Below are positions 1-8,395 of a stretch of DNA of 64,000 bases, one piece after another. Each line of letters starts with the position of its first letter. Position 1 is the stretch's first letter. Under the pieces are notes generated by a model, which was given only the letters and a program-made list of their open reading frames with translations, ran no database searches and was not told where the DNA came from. Where the stretch lies: the NCBI RefSeq assembly GCF_040096055.1, contig NZ_JBBMFK010000007.1, forward strand, positions 62,001 through 126,000, read 5' to 3'. Origin of the DNA: Pseudoflavonifractor intestinihominis. Lineage in GTDB: Bacteria; Bacillota; Clostridia; Oscillospirales; Oscillospiraceae. The translations under genes and the position numbers were made by a program.

Positions 1-2
1 AG

Positions 3-1103
3 GGCCAGGGCTTCGGCGGCGTCATCACCGCCACCCTGACCGTGGAGAACGGCGTCATCACCGCCGCCAGCTTTGACGGTCCCGACGAGACCCCCGATGT
101 GGGCGGCGCCGCCCTGGAGACGCTGGCGGAGCAGGTGGTGGCGGCCAACGGCGCCGAGATCGACGGCGTGTCCGGCGCCACCTACACCAGCGACGGCTGC
201 CGCGCCGCCGTGCTCAACGCCCTGGACCCGGAGGCCAATCCCTTTGAGGCCGAGAGCGGCGACGAGGGCGGGGAGACGGCCTCCTATCCCACCGGCGCCG
301 AGCCTGTGGAGATCCCCAGCGACCGCAAGATCGTCAGCGCCACCACCTACGGCATCTACACCAAGGACGTGACCTCTGCCCAGGACTGCGTCATTAAGGC
401 CACCCTCTACTGGGACCTGGACAACAACCAGGCCTATGCCGTGCAGTTCTATGAGCCCATGCTCCCCTGGGACGACAACGGCGCCGCTGCCGGCTGGGGC
501 AACATGACCGACGAGGCGGTGATCTCCGCCCTGGGTGAGGACGGTCTGGTCACCTTCACCTCCGGCGACACCACTTGTAACTTTGCCAAGTACATCCAGA
601 TCGGCGACGTGGTGTGGACCGGAGAGCTGGGCAGCGACCCCGCCTGTGAGGTTGCTGTGGTCTACTCCGCCGACATCGACGGCCAGACCGTGAAGATGAA
701 CGACTATGTGGCCACCGAGGAGGGCGGCAAGTGGTACGTGGACGCCTCCGCCCAGCCTGCCTACATCCTCAAGAGCGCCCAGAGCGTCACCAGCGCCGAC
801 GATGAGAACGTGGCCATGACCTACCAGATTACCGCCAAGGAGACCAACGGCCACGGCACCGACTTCTGGCCCAGCCCCATCACCTTCCCCGGCAACATGC
901 AGGCCATCAAGGACTTTGTGCTGGAGAACGGCTTTGACTACGACTACTATGCCGACGGCGGCATGACCCAGAACGACGAGGGCTACTGGCAGACCCCCGA
1001 CGCGGTCTCCGGCGCCACCCTGTCCGAGACCCCCACCTACCTGGACATGCTCAAGACCCTCTACGAGCGCATCCAGAACGGCGACTACGTGGAAGAGAAC
1101 TAA
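3..1103 (+). CDS. FMN-binding domain protein (5' end outside window)
   Basis: The frame is open to the left edge, so the start lies upstream of the window. The visible 366 codons carry two SGAT motifs, DGVSGATYTS near nt 165-195 and AVSGATLSETPT near nt 1002-1035. In the FMN_bind family (RnfG/NqrC type) the threonine of this motif receives FMN through a phosphoester bond made by ApbE. The acidic, secreted-looking composition without transmembrane segments in this part suggests an extracytoplasmic redox protein, probably anchored by an unseen N-terminus. The flavin link is inferred from motif and composition. The electron partner cannot be told from this fragment. Confidence 0.75.
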   Translation, partial: GQGFGGVITATLTVENGVITAASFDGPDETPDVGGAALETLAEQVVAANGAEIDGVSGATYTSDGCRAAVLNALDPEANPFEAESGDEGGETASYPTGAEPVEIPSDRKIVSATTYGIYTKDVTSAQDCVIKATLYWDLDNNQAYAVQFYEPMLPWDDNGAAAGWGNMTDEAVISALGEDGLVTFTSGDTTCNFAKYIQIGDVVWTGELGSDPACEVAVVYSADIDGQTVKMNDYVATEEGGKWYVDASAQPAYILKSAQSVTSADDENVAMTYQITAKETNGHGTDFWPSPITFPGNMQAIKDFVLENGFDYDYYADGGMTQNDEGYWQTPDAVSGATLSETPTYLDMLKTLYERIQNGDYVEEN

Positions 1104-1110
1104 GCAGCAT

Positions 1111-1159
1111 AAAAAAAGCCTGGGGCAGTTCACAACTGTGAACTGCCCCAGGCTTTTTT
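1111..1159. terminator. Bidirectional intrinsic terminator
   Basis: A perfect 18-bp stem (1117-1134 with 1137-1154, 2-nt loop) has A7 on its left and T6 on its right. It can therefore terminate both the rightward FMN-binding gene and the leftward tetR/trk operon that converge here. Confidence 0.9.
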
Positions 1160-1175
1160 GTCCGTAATACAGGGC

Positions 1176-1781
1176 TCATTCCGCCGGAATACGTCCCAGG
1201 GTGGCGTATTCCGCCCTGCCGGCAGGGGTGAGATAGGGCATCAGGACGGCCCACTGGGCCGCCAGCATCTCCGATACGGAGATACCATGCGATGAGGGCC
1301 AGGTGGCGTTGTGCTGGGCCCAGCCGGTGTGGCTGAGCATGAGCAGGCAGGTTATCTGATCCAGCAGGGGGCCGGACAGCTCGGGCACGAACAGGCCCAG
1401 CCCGGTGCAGCTCCCAATGGCGTCCCGCAGGATGTTGAACAGCTCCATCACATTGGCGACATGCCGCGACTGAAGAGAGGGGACAGAGCTGTACAGCGCC
1501 GGGTCGTTGAAGTAGAAGGGCGTCTCCAGGAAGGACTCCAGCATCCGCTCCAGCAGCCGGTTCAGGCCGGGCAGCCCCGGGACGGGGGCGGCGGGCAGGG
1601 TGTCCAGCTCGTCGTCCATAATGGCCTCCATGAGCAGCTCCTTCTGGGGGTAGTGGTAGGTCAGGTTGCCCACGCTGATGTCCAGGGCGTCGGCGATGTT
1701 GCGCATGGATACGGCCCGGTATCCCCGCGCGTTGAAGAGCTCCCGGGCGGTCTTCCGGATCAGCTCCTTGGTGGTTTTCAT
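1176..1781 (-). CDS. TetR/AcrR family transcriptional regulator
   Basis: 201 aa, the usual length for TetR regulators. Residues 1-50 form the typical N-terminal helix-turn-helix (ELIRKTARELFNARGY, then SMRNIADALDISVGNLTYHY). The rest is a helical ligand-binding domain with no recognisable ligand signature. It is the last gene of a leftward run trkA-trkH-tetR, 39 bp after trkH, so it may be co-transcribed with the potassium transporter. Whether it controls that operon is not shown by the sequence; its target and effector are unknown. Confidence 0.85.
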   Translation of the reverse strand: MKTTKELIRKTARELFNARGYRAVSMRNIADALDISVGNLTYHYPQKELLMEAIMDDELDTLPAAPVPGLPGLNRLLERMLESFLETPFYFNDPALYSSVPSLQSRHVANVMELFNILRDAIGSCTGLGLFVPELSGPLLDQITCLLMLSHTGWAQHNATWPSSHGISVSEMLAAQWAVLMPYLTPAGRAEYATLGRIPAE

Positions 1782-1820
1782 GGCGTTACCTCCGGAGATC
1801 GATCTGCTGGGATGGAGCGC

Positions 1821-3266
1821 TCAGGACCGGCTCCAGGCGCTCTTGCTGAACAGAACCAGGATGGGGAGCAGCTCCAGCCGGCCGATGATCATGCACAGGG
1901 TGAGCACCAGTTTGGACAGGGCGGAGAAGGCGGAGTAGTTGCCCATGGGCCCCACAGTCTCCAGGCCGGGGCCCACGTTGCCGATGCAGGAGACCACAGC
2001 GGTAAAGGTGGTGCCGAAGGAGAAATTGTCCAGGGCAACCACCAGCCCGGCGGTCAGGACAATCAGCATGTACGCGGCAAAGAACAGCAGGATAGAGCGC
2101 AGGGTGTCCTCGGGCACCACCTTGCCGTCCAGCTTGACCACGTTGACGGAGCGGGGGTGGATGACCTGGTTGATCTCGCGGCGGATGCACTTGAAGAGCA
2201 CCAGCACCCGGGAACACTTCAGCGCGCCGCCGGTGGAGCCGGCGCAGGCGCCGATGAACATGAGAATGACCATCAGGAAGCGGGAGAACTCCGGCCACAG
2301 GTTAAAGTCCACACTGGAGAAGCCGGTGGTGGAGATGATGGAGGACACCTGGAAGGCGGCGGCCCGCACCGTATCCCCCAGGGAGGTGAAATACCCCTGG
2401 GTGAACCACAGGTTGCCCGTGATCAGCAGGATGCTCACTGCCACCACGCCCAGGAAGAACCGGAACTCATCGCTGTGGAGGGCCTGGCGGATCTTTCCGC
2501 ACAGGATGAGGAAGTAGAGCGTGAAGTTGATGGAGAAGAGCAGCATGAAAATGGTGATGACGACCTCAGCGGCGGGGTTGCCATAGGCGCCGATGGAGGT
2601 GTTGCGCACCGAGAAGCCGCCCGTACCGGCCACGGCGAAGGCGTTGACAATGCAGTCGTACCACGCCATACCGGTGAGGCGGAGGCAGAGGATCTGGATG
2701 GCGGTCAGGCCGCAGTAGATGCCGTAGAGGATCTTGGAGGACTGGCTGGTCTTGGGTACCAGCTTGCTCACCACGGGGCCGGGGCTCTCCGCCTTCATCA
2801 GGTGGAGGGTGCGGCTGCCCAGGGAGGGCATCAGGGCGATGGTGAGGATGAGCACGCCCATGCCGCCCAGCCAGTGGGTAAAGGAGCGCCAGAACAGGAT
2901 GCCCCTGGGCAGATTCTCCACCACCGGGAGGATGGACGCGCCGGTGGTGGTAAAGCCGGAGGCCGCCTCAAACAGGCAGTCCACATAGCTGGGGAAGTAC
3001 CCCGAGAACCAGAAGGGCAGGGCGCCGAAGGCGGAGATGAGCACCCAGATCAGGCCCACGGCGAAAAAGCCCTCCCGGGGGAAGAAGTGGTTGGAGGCGG
3101 GGAGGGCGGATAAAATACCGCCCACCGCCAGCAGAATGGCGATGGTGAAAAGGAAGGGCAGGGGGGACTCCCTATAGATCAGGGATACCAGCAGGGGCAG
3201 CAGCATGCAGCAGGCCTCCACCAGGAGGGTCCTGCCGGTGATGCGGAAGACCAGCTTGAAATTCAC
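1821..3266 (-). CDS. trkH: TrkH/KtrB-type potassium uptake membrane subunit
   Basis: 481 aa polytopic membrane protein. All four selectivity-filter loops of the superfamily are visible: TTTGAS at 106-111, AGTGGFSV at 213-220, STTGFSS at 312-318 and GNVGPG at 429-434. The third repeat is followed by the GSTGGALKCSR segment typical of TrkH. Its start overlaps the trkA stop by 4 bp, the usual coupled arrangement. The product conducts K+ inward under control of the cytosolic RCK subunit encoded next to it. The length and loops fit TrkH slightly better than KtrB, but ion coupling cannot be read from sequence. Confidence 0.95.
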   Translation of the reverse strand: MNFKLVFRITGRTLLVEACCMLLPLLVSLIYRESPLPFLFTIAILLAVGGILSALPASNHFFPREGFFAVGLIWVLISAFGALPFWFSGYFPSYVDCLFEAASGFTTTGASILPVVENLPRGILFWRSFTHWLGGMGVLILTIALMPSLGSRTLHLMKAESPGPVVSKLVPKTSQSSKILYGIYCGLTAIQILCLRLTGMAWYDCIVNAFAVAGTGGFSVRNTSIGAYGNPAAEVVITIFMLLFSINFTLYFLILCGKIRQALHSDEFRFFLGVVAVSILLITGNLWFTQGYFTSLGDTVRAAAFQVSSIISTTGFSSVDFNLWPEFSRFLMVILMFIGACAGSTGGALKCSRVLVLFKCIRREINQVIHPRSVNVVKLDGKVVPEDTLRSILLFFAAYMLIVLTAGLVVALDNFSFGTTFTAVVSCIGNVGPGLETVGPMGNYSAFSALSKLVLTLCMIIGRLELLPILVLFSKSAWSRS

Positions 3267-4663
3267 AGCCCCGTTCCCCCTATGACGCCGGCATCCAGCA
3301 GAGATTCGTCGAAGATGTCGTTGACGTCCAGAATGCCCTCGTCCCGGGACACGATGATGACCGTGTCCCCCTGCTCCATACGGGTGGAGCCCTCAGGGAT
3401 GATGATGCGGCCCTGATGGATGATGACCGCGATGAGGATGCCCTTTTTCAGCCGCAGGTCCTTCAGAGGGGTGCTCAGGTGGCGGGTGGTCTGGTTGACC
3501 ACAAACTCCATGGCCTCCACCTTGCCCTCGGCGATGCGGTACAGGGCGGTCATCACGCTGCCCTTGGAGTTCTCCATACCCCGCACCACCTGGAGGATCT
3601 GGTTGGCGGTGATGAGCTTGGGGGAGATGACGCTGTCCAGGCCCACGGCCCGGGCGATGCCGGCGTAGTTCTGGCGGTTGGACTTGGCCACCACCTTGGA
3701 GATGCCCCGCTGCATGGCGTAGAGGGAGATGATCAGGTTGTCCTCGTCCCGGTCGGTGAGGGCCACAAAGGCGTCGGCGGAGGCCACATTTTCCGACTCC
3801 AGCAGCTCCTGGTCCGTACCGTCGCCGCAGATGATCATGGTGTGGGGGAGCAGCTCGCTCAGCTCCCGGCAGCGGTCCATGTTCCGCTCCACCACCTTGA
3901 CGTGGAGGCCCATGCCCTCCATCAGGGTGGTGAGGTAGTGGGAGATACGCCCGCCGCCCACCACAAACACATCCTTGATCTTGGGTGCGTACCGGCCCAG
4001 CAGCTTGAAGAACTGGGTCATGCCGGCGGGCTGGCCGATGAGGTAGAGCTTGTCGCCTGCGGTGGGGACGTAGGAGCCGTCGGGGATGATGCTCTGGTCG
4101 CCCCGCTCCGCGGCGCAGAACAGGATGGGCAGGGCCTTGACCTGGCGGCTGAGCTCGGACAGGGGGTGGCCGCAGATGAAGTCGTCCGCCTGGACCCGGA
4201 AGCCGATGAGTTCCACCCGGCCCCGGTAGAAGGTCTCCAGGTTGGCCGCGGAGGGGAACCGGAGCAGCCGGGCGATCTCCACGGCGGTGGCGTTCTCCGG
4301 GTTGATGACCATGTCGATGCCCACCACCTTCTTCAGCGTGGGCAGCTCCACGGCGTACTCCACGTTGCGCACCCGGGCGATGGTGTACTTGGTGCCCAGG
4401 CGCTTGGCGGTGAGGCAGCAGATCATGTTGATCTCGTCCAGGTTGGTGGCGGCGATGAGGATGTCGGCGCTTTCCGCGCCCGCCTCCCGCAGGGTGGCAA
4501 TGGAAGCGCCGTTGCCCTTGACGCACATGACATCCAGCGCGTCGGAGGCCCGCTTCAGGGCATCGTCCCGGGTGTCGATGATGGTGACGTCGTGGTCCTC
4601 ACGGGACAGGTGTTCCGCCAGGGTGAAGCCCACCTTTCCGTCGCCTACAATGAGAATCTTCAC
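3263..4663 (-). CDS. trkA: Trk system potassium uptake protein TrkA (two RCK modules)
   Basis: 466 aa with two tandem Rossmann RCK domains, each followed by an RCK-C domain. The first nucleotide-binding motif is GDGKVG near residue 7 and the second is VVGGGRISH near 230. It gates the TrkH channel in response to NAD(H) or ATP/ADP. A GTG at 4663 (protein MKILIVGDG) is chosen because AGGAG at 4673-4677 lies 9 nt upstream. An in-frame GTG two codons earlier, at 4669, would leave only a 3-nt gap. First gene of the trkA-trkH-tetR operon. Confidence 0.95.
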   Translation of the reverse strand: MKILIVGDGKVGFTLAEHLSREDHDVTIIDTRDDALKRASDALDVMCVKGNGASIATLREAGAESADILIAATNLDEINMICCLTAKRLGTKYTIARVRNVEYAVELPTLKKVVGIDMVINPENATAVEIARLLRFPSAANLETFYRGRVELIGFRVQADDFICGHPLSELSRQVKALPILFCAAERGDQSIIPDGSYVPTAGDKLYLIGQPAGMTQFFKLLGRYAPKIKDVFVVGGGRISHYLTTLMEGMGLHVKVVERNMDRCRELSELLPHTMIICGDGTDQELLESENVASADAFVALTDRDEDNLIISLYAMQRGISKVVAKSNRQNYAGIARAVGLDSVISPKLITANQILQVVRGMENSKGSVMTALYRIAEGKVEAMEFVVNQTTRHLSTPLKDLRLKKGILIAVIIHQGRIIIPEGSTRMEQGDTVIIVSRDEGILDVNDIFDESLLDAGVIGGTGL

Positions 4664-4687
4664 ACACACTCTCTCCTATTTACTTTA

Positions 4688-4703
4688 CATGTTGTATAAC
4701 ATG
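4688..4703. promoter_or_regulatory. 16-bp inverted repeat upstream of trkA
   Basis: CATGTTGTATAACATG is a perfect 6-bp inverted repeat with a 4-bp centre. It lies in the 5' untranslated region of trkA, downstream of the putative leftward promoter. It could be an operator; the binding protein is unknown, and the co-directional TetR is only a candidate. Confidence 0.35.
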
Positions 4704-4744
4704 GCACAGGACACACGCCGCGTAAACGGCGGGTAACTACCATC

Positions 4745-4773
4745 ATATTAGCGCAATTCAGGCCAGCCGTAAA
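4745..4773 (-). promoter_or_regulatory. Putative promoter of trkA-trkH-tetR
   Basis: On the minus strand TTTACG and TAATAT are separated by 17 bp. This is the best sigma-A-like match in the divergent intergenic region 4664-4938. Confidence 0.45.
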
Positions 4774-4868
4774 GGGCGAGCAGGCATTTTGGTTGAAAAA
4801 AGGGGAAATTTACCTGACAGACACGAAAAAGAGCGGAGCAGGCCGGGCGGGAAAATAGACAACTGGGG

Positions 4869-4898
4869 TTGCAGAGAGGGAGGAAGAGCAGCTATAAT
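4869..4898 (+). promoter_or_regulatory. Putative promoter of udp
   Basis: TTGCAG and a perfect TATAAT (4893-4898) are separated by 18 bp, about 40 bp upstream of the gene. Confidence 0.6.
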
Positions 4899-4938
4899 GA
4901 ATAAAAAAAGACAGAAATAATATTATGAGGTGAGCAAT

Positions 4939-5712
4939 ATGCACGAACATGAACTGCAGTTCCACATCCAGTGCAAGGCCGGGGACGTGGGCCGGTATGT
5001 GCTGCTGCCCGGCGATCCGGGCCGCTGCGAGATCATTGCCTCCTATTTCGACAACCCGGTGAAGATCCAGTCCAACCGGGAGTACACCACCTATACCGGG
5101 ACCCTGCTGGGGGAGAAGGTTTCGGTCTGCTCCACCGGCATCGGCGGCCCCTCCGCCGTCATCGCCATGGAGGAGCTGACCAAGATCGGCGCCGACACCT
5201 TTGTCCGGGTGGGCACCTGCGGAGGCATCAAGCTGGACGTGAAGGCCGGCGACGTGGTCATCGCCACCGGCGCCATCCGCCACGAGGGCGCCAGCCGGGA
5301 GTATGCCCCCATCGAGTTCCCCGCCGTGGCCGACTATGAGGTGCTCACCGCGCTGGTGGACTCCGCCAGGGACCTGGGCCACGTGTGGCACGCCGGTGTG
5401 GTCCAGTGCAAGGACTCCTTCTACGGCCAGCACGACCCCGGCCGTATGCCCGTGTCCTATGAGCTCCAGGCCAAGTGGGAGGCATGGAAGCGGCTGGGCG
5501 TCCTGGCCTCCGAGATGGAGTCCGCGGCCCTGTTCTGCTGCGCCTCCGCCCTGGGGGTGCGGTGCGGCTCCGCCTTCCACGTCATCTGGAACCAGGAGCG
5601 GGACGCCGCCGGCCTGCCCCAGGACGAGAGCCACGACGTGTCCTCCGCCGTCCGGGTGGGCGTGGAGGCCATCAAGCGCCTCATTCAGGCCGACCGGGCC
5701 AGAAAGGGCTGA
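4939..5712 (+). CDS. udp: Uridine phosphorylase (nucleoside phosphorylase family)
   Basis: 257 aa, matching the PNP/UDP family. The phosphate-binding loop LLPGDPGRC is near residue 24, followed by TGIGGPS, and the family segment [10 protein letters not shown] is near residue 193. The pattern resembles uridine phosphorylase, which splits uridine with phosphate to uracil and ribose-1-phosphate for salvage. Start ATG 4939 is preferred over the in-frame GTG 4930 because GAGGTG at 4927-4932 is 6 nt upstream. The gene is monocistronic, with its own promoter and terminator. Purine specificity is less likely but cannot be excluded. Confidence 0.85.
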   Translation: MHEHELQFHIQCKAGDVGRYVLLPGDPGRCEIIASYFDNPVKIQSNREYTTYTGTLLGEKVSVCSTGIGGPSAVIAMEELTKIGADTFVRVGTCGGIKLDVKAGDVVIATGAIRHEGASREYAPIEFPAVADYEVLTALVDSARDLGHVWHAGVVQCKDSFYGQHDPGRMPVSYELQAKWEAWKRLGVLASEMESAALFCCASALGVRCGSAFHVIWNQERDAAGLPQDESHDVSSAVRVGVEAIKRLIQADRARKG

Positions 5713-5721
5713 AACTGAGCA

Positions 5722-5758
5722 AAAGAGAGCCGTCCGCATACAGCGGACGGCTCTCTTT
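5722..5758 (+). terminator. Terminator after udp
   Basis: 16-bp stem (5722-5737 with 5743-5758) with a 5-nt loop and a T-rich right side. It also lies at the far end of the leftward fhs tail array and may stop that transcript. Confidence 0.8.
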
Positions 5759-5776
5759 ATATAATGTGGATATGGC

Positions 5777-5983
5777 TCAGAACAGGCCGGTGATCTTTCC
5801 GTTCTCGTCTACGTCGATGTTCTCGGCGGCAGGGACCTTGGGCAGCCCGGGCATGGACCCCACCGTGCTTACGCCCGGCGGGGACCCCGGACTGAACATC
5901 CTCGGGCGGAGTGAATCCGCCCTGCGGCAAGGTTTTGCCGGAGGCAAAACGCTTGTACGCCGCACTTGCGGCGGCATGACCAT
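5777..5983 (-). pseudogene. Second extra fhs tail copy, in a 68-codon frame
   Basis: Same organisation as the preceding copy, with one residue change in the spacer-encoded part (FSPG instead of FTPG) and an identical C-terminal 25 residues. It begins 6 nt after the stop of the previous copy. Beyond its stop the sequence becomes unique and runs into the udp terminator, so this may be the original, displaced end of the fhs locus. Confidence 0.5.
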
Positions 5984-5989
5984 GCCTGC

Positions 5990-6196
5990 TCAGAACAGGC
6001 CGGTGATCTTTCCGTTCTCGTCCACGTCGATGTTCTCAGCGGCAGGGACCTTGGGCAGCCCGGGCATGGACCCCACCGTGCTTACGCCCGGCGGGGACCC
6101 CGGAGTGAACATCCTCGGGCGGAGTGAATCCGCCCTGCGGCAAGGTTTTGCCGGAGGCAAAACACTTGTACGCCGCACTTGCGGCGGCATGACCAT
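5990..6196 (-). pseudogene. First extra fhs tail copy, in a 68-codon frame
   Basis: Reading leftward, the fhs stop is followed 6 nt later by an in-frame ATG. It opens 68 codons whose first ~43 are spacer-encoded, arginine- and proline-rich sequence. The last 25 reproduce the Fhs C-terminus, [20 protein letters not shown] plus ITGLF and stop. There is no clear RBS, so any translation would depend on re-initiation after fhs. Most simply this is a duplicated gene fragment; function is unknown. Confidence 0.5.
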
Positions 6197-6202
6197 GCCT
6201 GC

Positions 6203-7867
6203 TCAGAACAGGCCGGTGATCTTTCCGTTCTCGTCCACGTCGATGTTCTCGGCGGCGGGGACCTTGGGCAGCCCAGGCATGGTCATGATGTCCCCGGTGA
6301 GGGCCACCAGGAAGCCGGCGCCGGCGGCCACCTTCAGGTTGCGCACAGTGATGCGGAAGCCGCGGGGCGCGCCCAGCAGGGCGGCGTCGTCAGAGAAGGA
6401 GTACTGAGTCTTGGCCATGCAGATGGGCAGCTTGTCGTAGCCAAGACTGGTGAGCTGCTTGAGCTGCTTGCGGGCGTTGGAGGTCAGGTCCACGCCGTCG
6501 GCCCGGTAGATCTTGCGGGCGATGGCGTCCAGCTTCTCCTCGATGGAGCTGTCCGTGTCGTAGCAGAAGCGGAAGTCGGCGGGGGTCTCGCACAGGCGCA
6601 TGACCTCCCTGGCCAGCGCCTCGCCGCCTTCGCCGCCCTTGGCCCACACCTCGCTGAGGGCCACGTTGACGCCCAGAGCCTTGCACTTCTCCTCCACCAG
6701 GGCCAGCTCGGCCTCAGTGTCGGTGGGGAAGCGGTTGATGGCCACCACGCAGGGCAGGCCGTACACCTGGGTGATGTTCTCAACGTGCTGGAGCAGGTTG
6801 GGCAGGCCCTTTTCCAGGGCGGACAGGTTCTCAGTGCCCAGCTCGTTCTTGGCCGCGCCGCCGTGGTGCTTCAGGGCCCGGACCGTGGCCACCACCACCA
6901 CGGCGGAGGGGGTCAGGCCGCCGTAGCGGCACTTGATGTCCAGGAACTTCTCAGCGCCCAGGTCGGCGCCGAAGCCGGCCTCGGTCACCGTGTAGTCGCC
7001 CAGCCGGAGGGCGGCGTCGGTGGCGGTGATGGAGTTACAGCCGTGGGCGATGTTGGCAAAGGGACCGCCGTGGATGAGGGCGGGGGTGTGCTCCAGGGTC
7101 TGGACCAGGTTGGGCTTGATGGCGTCCTTCAGCAGGGCGGTCATGGCGCCGTCCGCCTTCAGGTCGTGGGCGGTGACGGGCCTGTCGTCCCGGGTGTAGG
7201 CCACCACCATGCGGCCCAGCCGCCCCTTCAGGTCCTTCAGGCCGGTGGCCAGGCAGAGCACCGCCATGACCTCGCTGGCCACGGTGATGTCGAACCCGTC
7301 CTCACGGGGCACGCCGTTGACCTTGCCGCCCAGACCGCAGACGATGTTGCGCAGCTGGCGGTCGTTCATGTCCACACAGCGCTTCCAGGTGATCTTGCGC
7401 ACGTCGATGTCCAGGGCGTTGCCCTGCTGGATGTGGTTGTCCAGCATGGCGGAGAGCAGGTTGTTGGCCGCGCCGATGGCGTGGAAATCGCCGGTGAAGT
7501 GGAGGTTGATGTCCTCCATGGGCACCACCTGGGCATAGCCGCCGCCGGCAGCGCCGCCCTTGATGCCGAACACCGGGCCCAGGGAGGGCTCCCGCAGGGC
7601 CAGCACGGCCTTCTTGCCCAGCCGGTGGAGCGCGTCGGCCAGACCCACGCTGGTGGTGGTCTTGCCCTCGCCGGCGGGGGTGGGGTTGATGGCGGTGACC
7701 AGGATCAGCCGCCCCTTCCGGGGCAGGGCGCTGAGGGCCGCCGGGTCCAGCTTGGCCTTGTAGCGGCCGTAGGGCTCCAGGATCTCCTGGCTGACGCCCA
7801 GCTCCTCCGCCACCTGGGTGATGGGCAGCATGGTGCACGCCTGGGCGATCTCAATATCGGTTTTCAT
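6203..7867 (-). CDS. fhs: Formate--tetrahydrofolate ligase
   Basis: 554 aa, the standard length. The P-loop [11 protein letters not shown] is at residues 63-73, followed by the strongly conserved [18 protein letters not shown] region. It joins formate to tetrahydrofolate with ATP, giving 10-formyl-THF for purine synthesis and one-carbon metabolism. The start MKTDIEIAQ at 7867 is chosen because AGGAGG lies at 7878-7883. A longer upstream frame would run through the riboswitch. It is controlled by the ZTP riboswitch just upstream. Its last ~80 bp are duplicated twice downstream. Confidence 0.97.
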   Translation of the reverse strand: MKTDIEIAQACTMLPITQVAEELGVSQEILEPYGRYKAKLDPAALSALPRKGRLILVTAINPTPAGEGKTTTSVGLADALHRLGKKAVLALREPSLGPVFGIKGGAAGGGYAQVVPMEDINLHFTGDFHAIGAANNLLSAMLDNHIQQGNALDIDVRKITWKRCVDMNDRQLRNIVCGLGGKVNGVPREDGFDITVASEVMAVLCLATGLKDLKGRLGRMVVAYTRDDRPVTAHDLKADGAMTALLKDAIKPNLVQTLEHTPALIHGGPFANIAHGCNSITATDAALRLGDYTVTEAGFGADLGAEKFLDIKCRYGGLTPSAVVVVATVRALKHHGGAAKNELGTENLSALEKGLPNLLQHVENITQVYGLPCVVAINRFPTDTEAELALVEEKCKALGVNVALSEVWAKGGEGGEALAREVMRLCETPADFRFCYDTDSSIEEKLDAIARKIYRADGVDLTSNARKQLKQLTSLGYDKLPICMAKTQYSFSDDAALLGAPRGFRITVRNLKVAAGAGFLVALTGDIMTMPGLPKVPAAENIDVDENGKITGLF

Positions 7868-7913
7868 CTGTAACCGCGCCTCCTTAAAGTCGGTTTTCCT
7901 GTTTTGGGGATGC

Positions 7914-8015
7914 AAAAAGGGCACACCGCGCGAAAGCGCAGCGTGCCCAGACGGTCGGCTCATGTCCGCTATACTCCATGTGGTCAACCCACTTCCGTCA
8001 GTCATATAGCGCACT
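7914..8015 (-). ncRNA. ZTP/ZMP riboswitch (pfl motif) with overlapping terminator
   Basis: On the minus strand a TGACTGACGG loop (about 7995-8004) is followed by the family's 3' block, CCGTCTGGGCA at 7944-7954. GACGG and CCGTC can form the defining pseudoknot; the usual GGCG/CGCC pair is changed on both sides. The CTGGGCA end is also the first arm of a GC-rich hairpin (7919-7948) followed by T5 (7914-7918). Ligand binding should block termination. The motif is known upstream of fhs and purH and senses ZMP/ZTP, the signal of 10-formyl-THF shortage. It starts right after a consensus promoter. Confidence 0.85.
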
Positions 8016-8018
8016 GTC

Positions 8019-8047
8019 AGGATACCAGAGAACCGGGCCGCTGTCAA
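8019..8047 (-). promoter_or_regulatory. Promoter of the fhs riboswitch transcript
   Basis: Minus-strand TTGACA (8042-8047), 17-bp spacer, TATCCT (8019-8024). The predicted start near 8012 coincides with the first base of the riboswitch P1 stem. Confidence 0.8.
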
Positions 8048-8135
8048 GGGAAGGTGGCTTTCAGGCGGAGACAAAAAGGACAGAAATGGTATTATGCCCA
8101 AAAACAAGCCAAAAAATTTGGCCGTTTTATCGAGA

Positions 8136-8164
8136 TTGCCTGTCAGAAATTTTTGTGCTAAACT
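8136..8164 (+). promoter_or_regulatory. Putative promoter of the ABC ATPase gene
   Basis: TTGCCT (8136-8141), 17-bp spacer, TAAACT (8159-8164). The following ~230-bp leader to 8396 is AT-rich, then GC-rich. I see no recognisable riboswitch in it. Confidence 0.5.
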
Positions 8165-8395
8165 ATCTACGATCAGGCCGGAATGAGGCCTGCATATTTA
8201 ATCAGGCGAGGCGGGGCTACTCCAATTTTAAATATTTAATTTAATATAGGCCCGTCTCCCCGTAAAAAAGGAGGAGACCAAAATCCGCCGGGCCGGCGGT
8301 GCGGCAGTGTGGAGACCTGTCGTAAAGCATGCGGGGTTTCGCCCCCCGAATGCAAGGCTGTATTTGCGGAGGCATTGCAGTCACGGCCTGTGTAC

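Larger units (their letters stand above)
5775..6287 (-). repeat. Triplicated fhs 3' end with palindromic spacers (213-bp period)
   Basis: Two near-identical 213-bp units (5775-5987, 5988-6200) lie downstream of fhs, and the gene's own tail (6201 to about 6282) is the third copy. Each unit holds the last ~80 bp of fhs including its stop, plus a ~131-bp spacer. The units differ at about four positions. Each spacer has hairpins: GGGCGGA/TCCGCCC, GTTTTGCC/GGCAAAAC, CGCCGCA/TGCGGCG, and a wobble CCCCACCG/CGGCGGGG. The spacer edge at 6188-6201 is the exact inverse of gene sequence 6274-6287 (14 bp), enclosing the 72-nt tail. No transposase or integrase is near. Confidence 0.95.

Noticed and set aside
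1311..3113. A 600-codon plus-strand frame opposite tetR and trkH
   Set aside because: Low-complexity shadow; the minus-strand TrkH filter motifs are decisive.
5775..6200. Prophage or genomic-island attachment duplication at fhs
   Set aside because: Gene-end duplication fits attL/attR, but the material between copies is only 131 bp of hairpins with no integrase. It was kept as an unexplained repeat instead.
5775..6287. CRISPR array at the fhs tail repeats
   Set aside because: Both the repeated gene tail and the spacer are the same in each unit, the units are 213 bp long, and no cas gene is present.
7868..8107. An 80-residue N-terminal extension of Fhs
   Set aside because: The segment is the riboswitch and its terminator; a strong RBS precedes the internal ATG that matches the family start.
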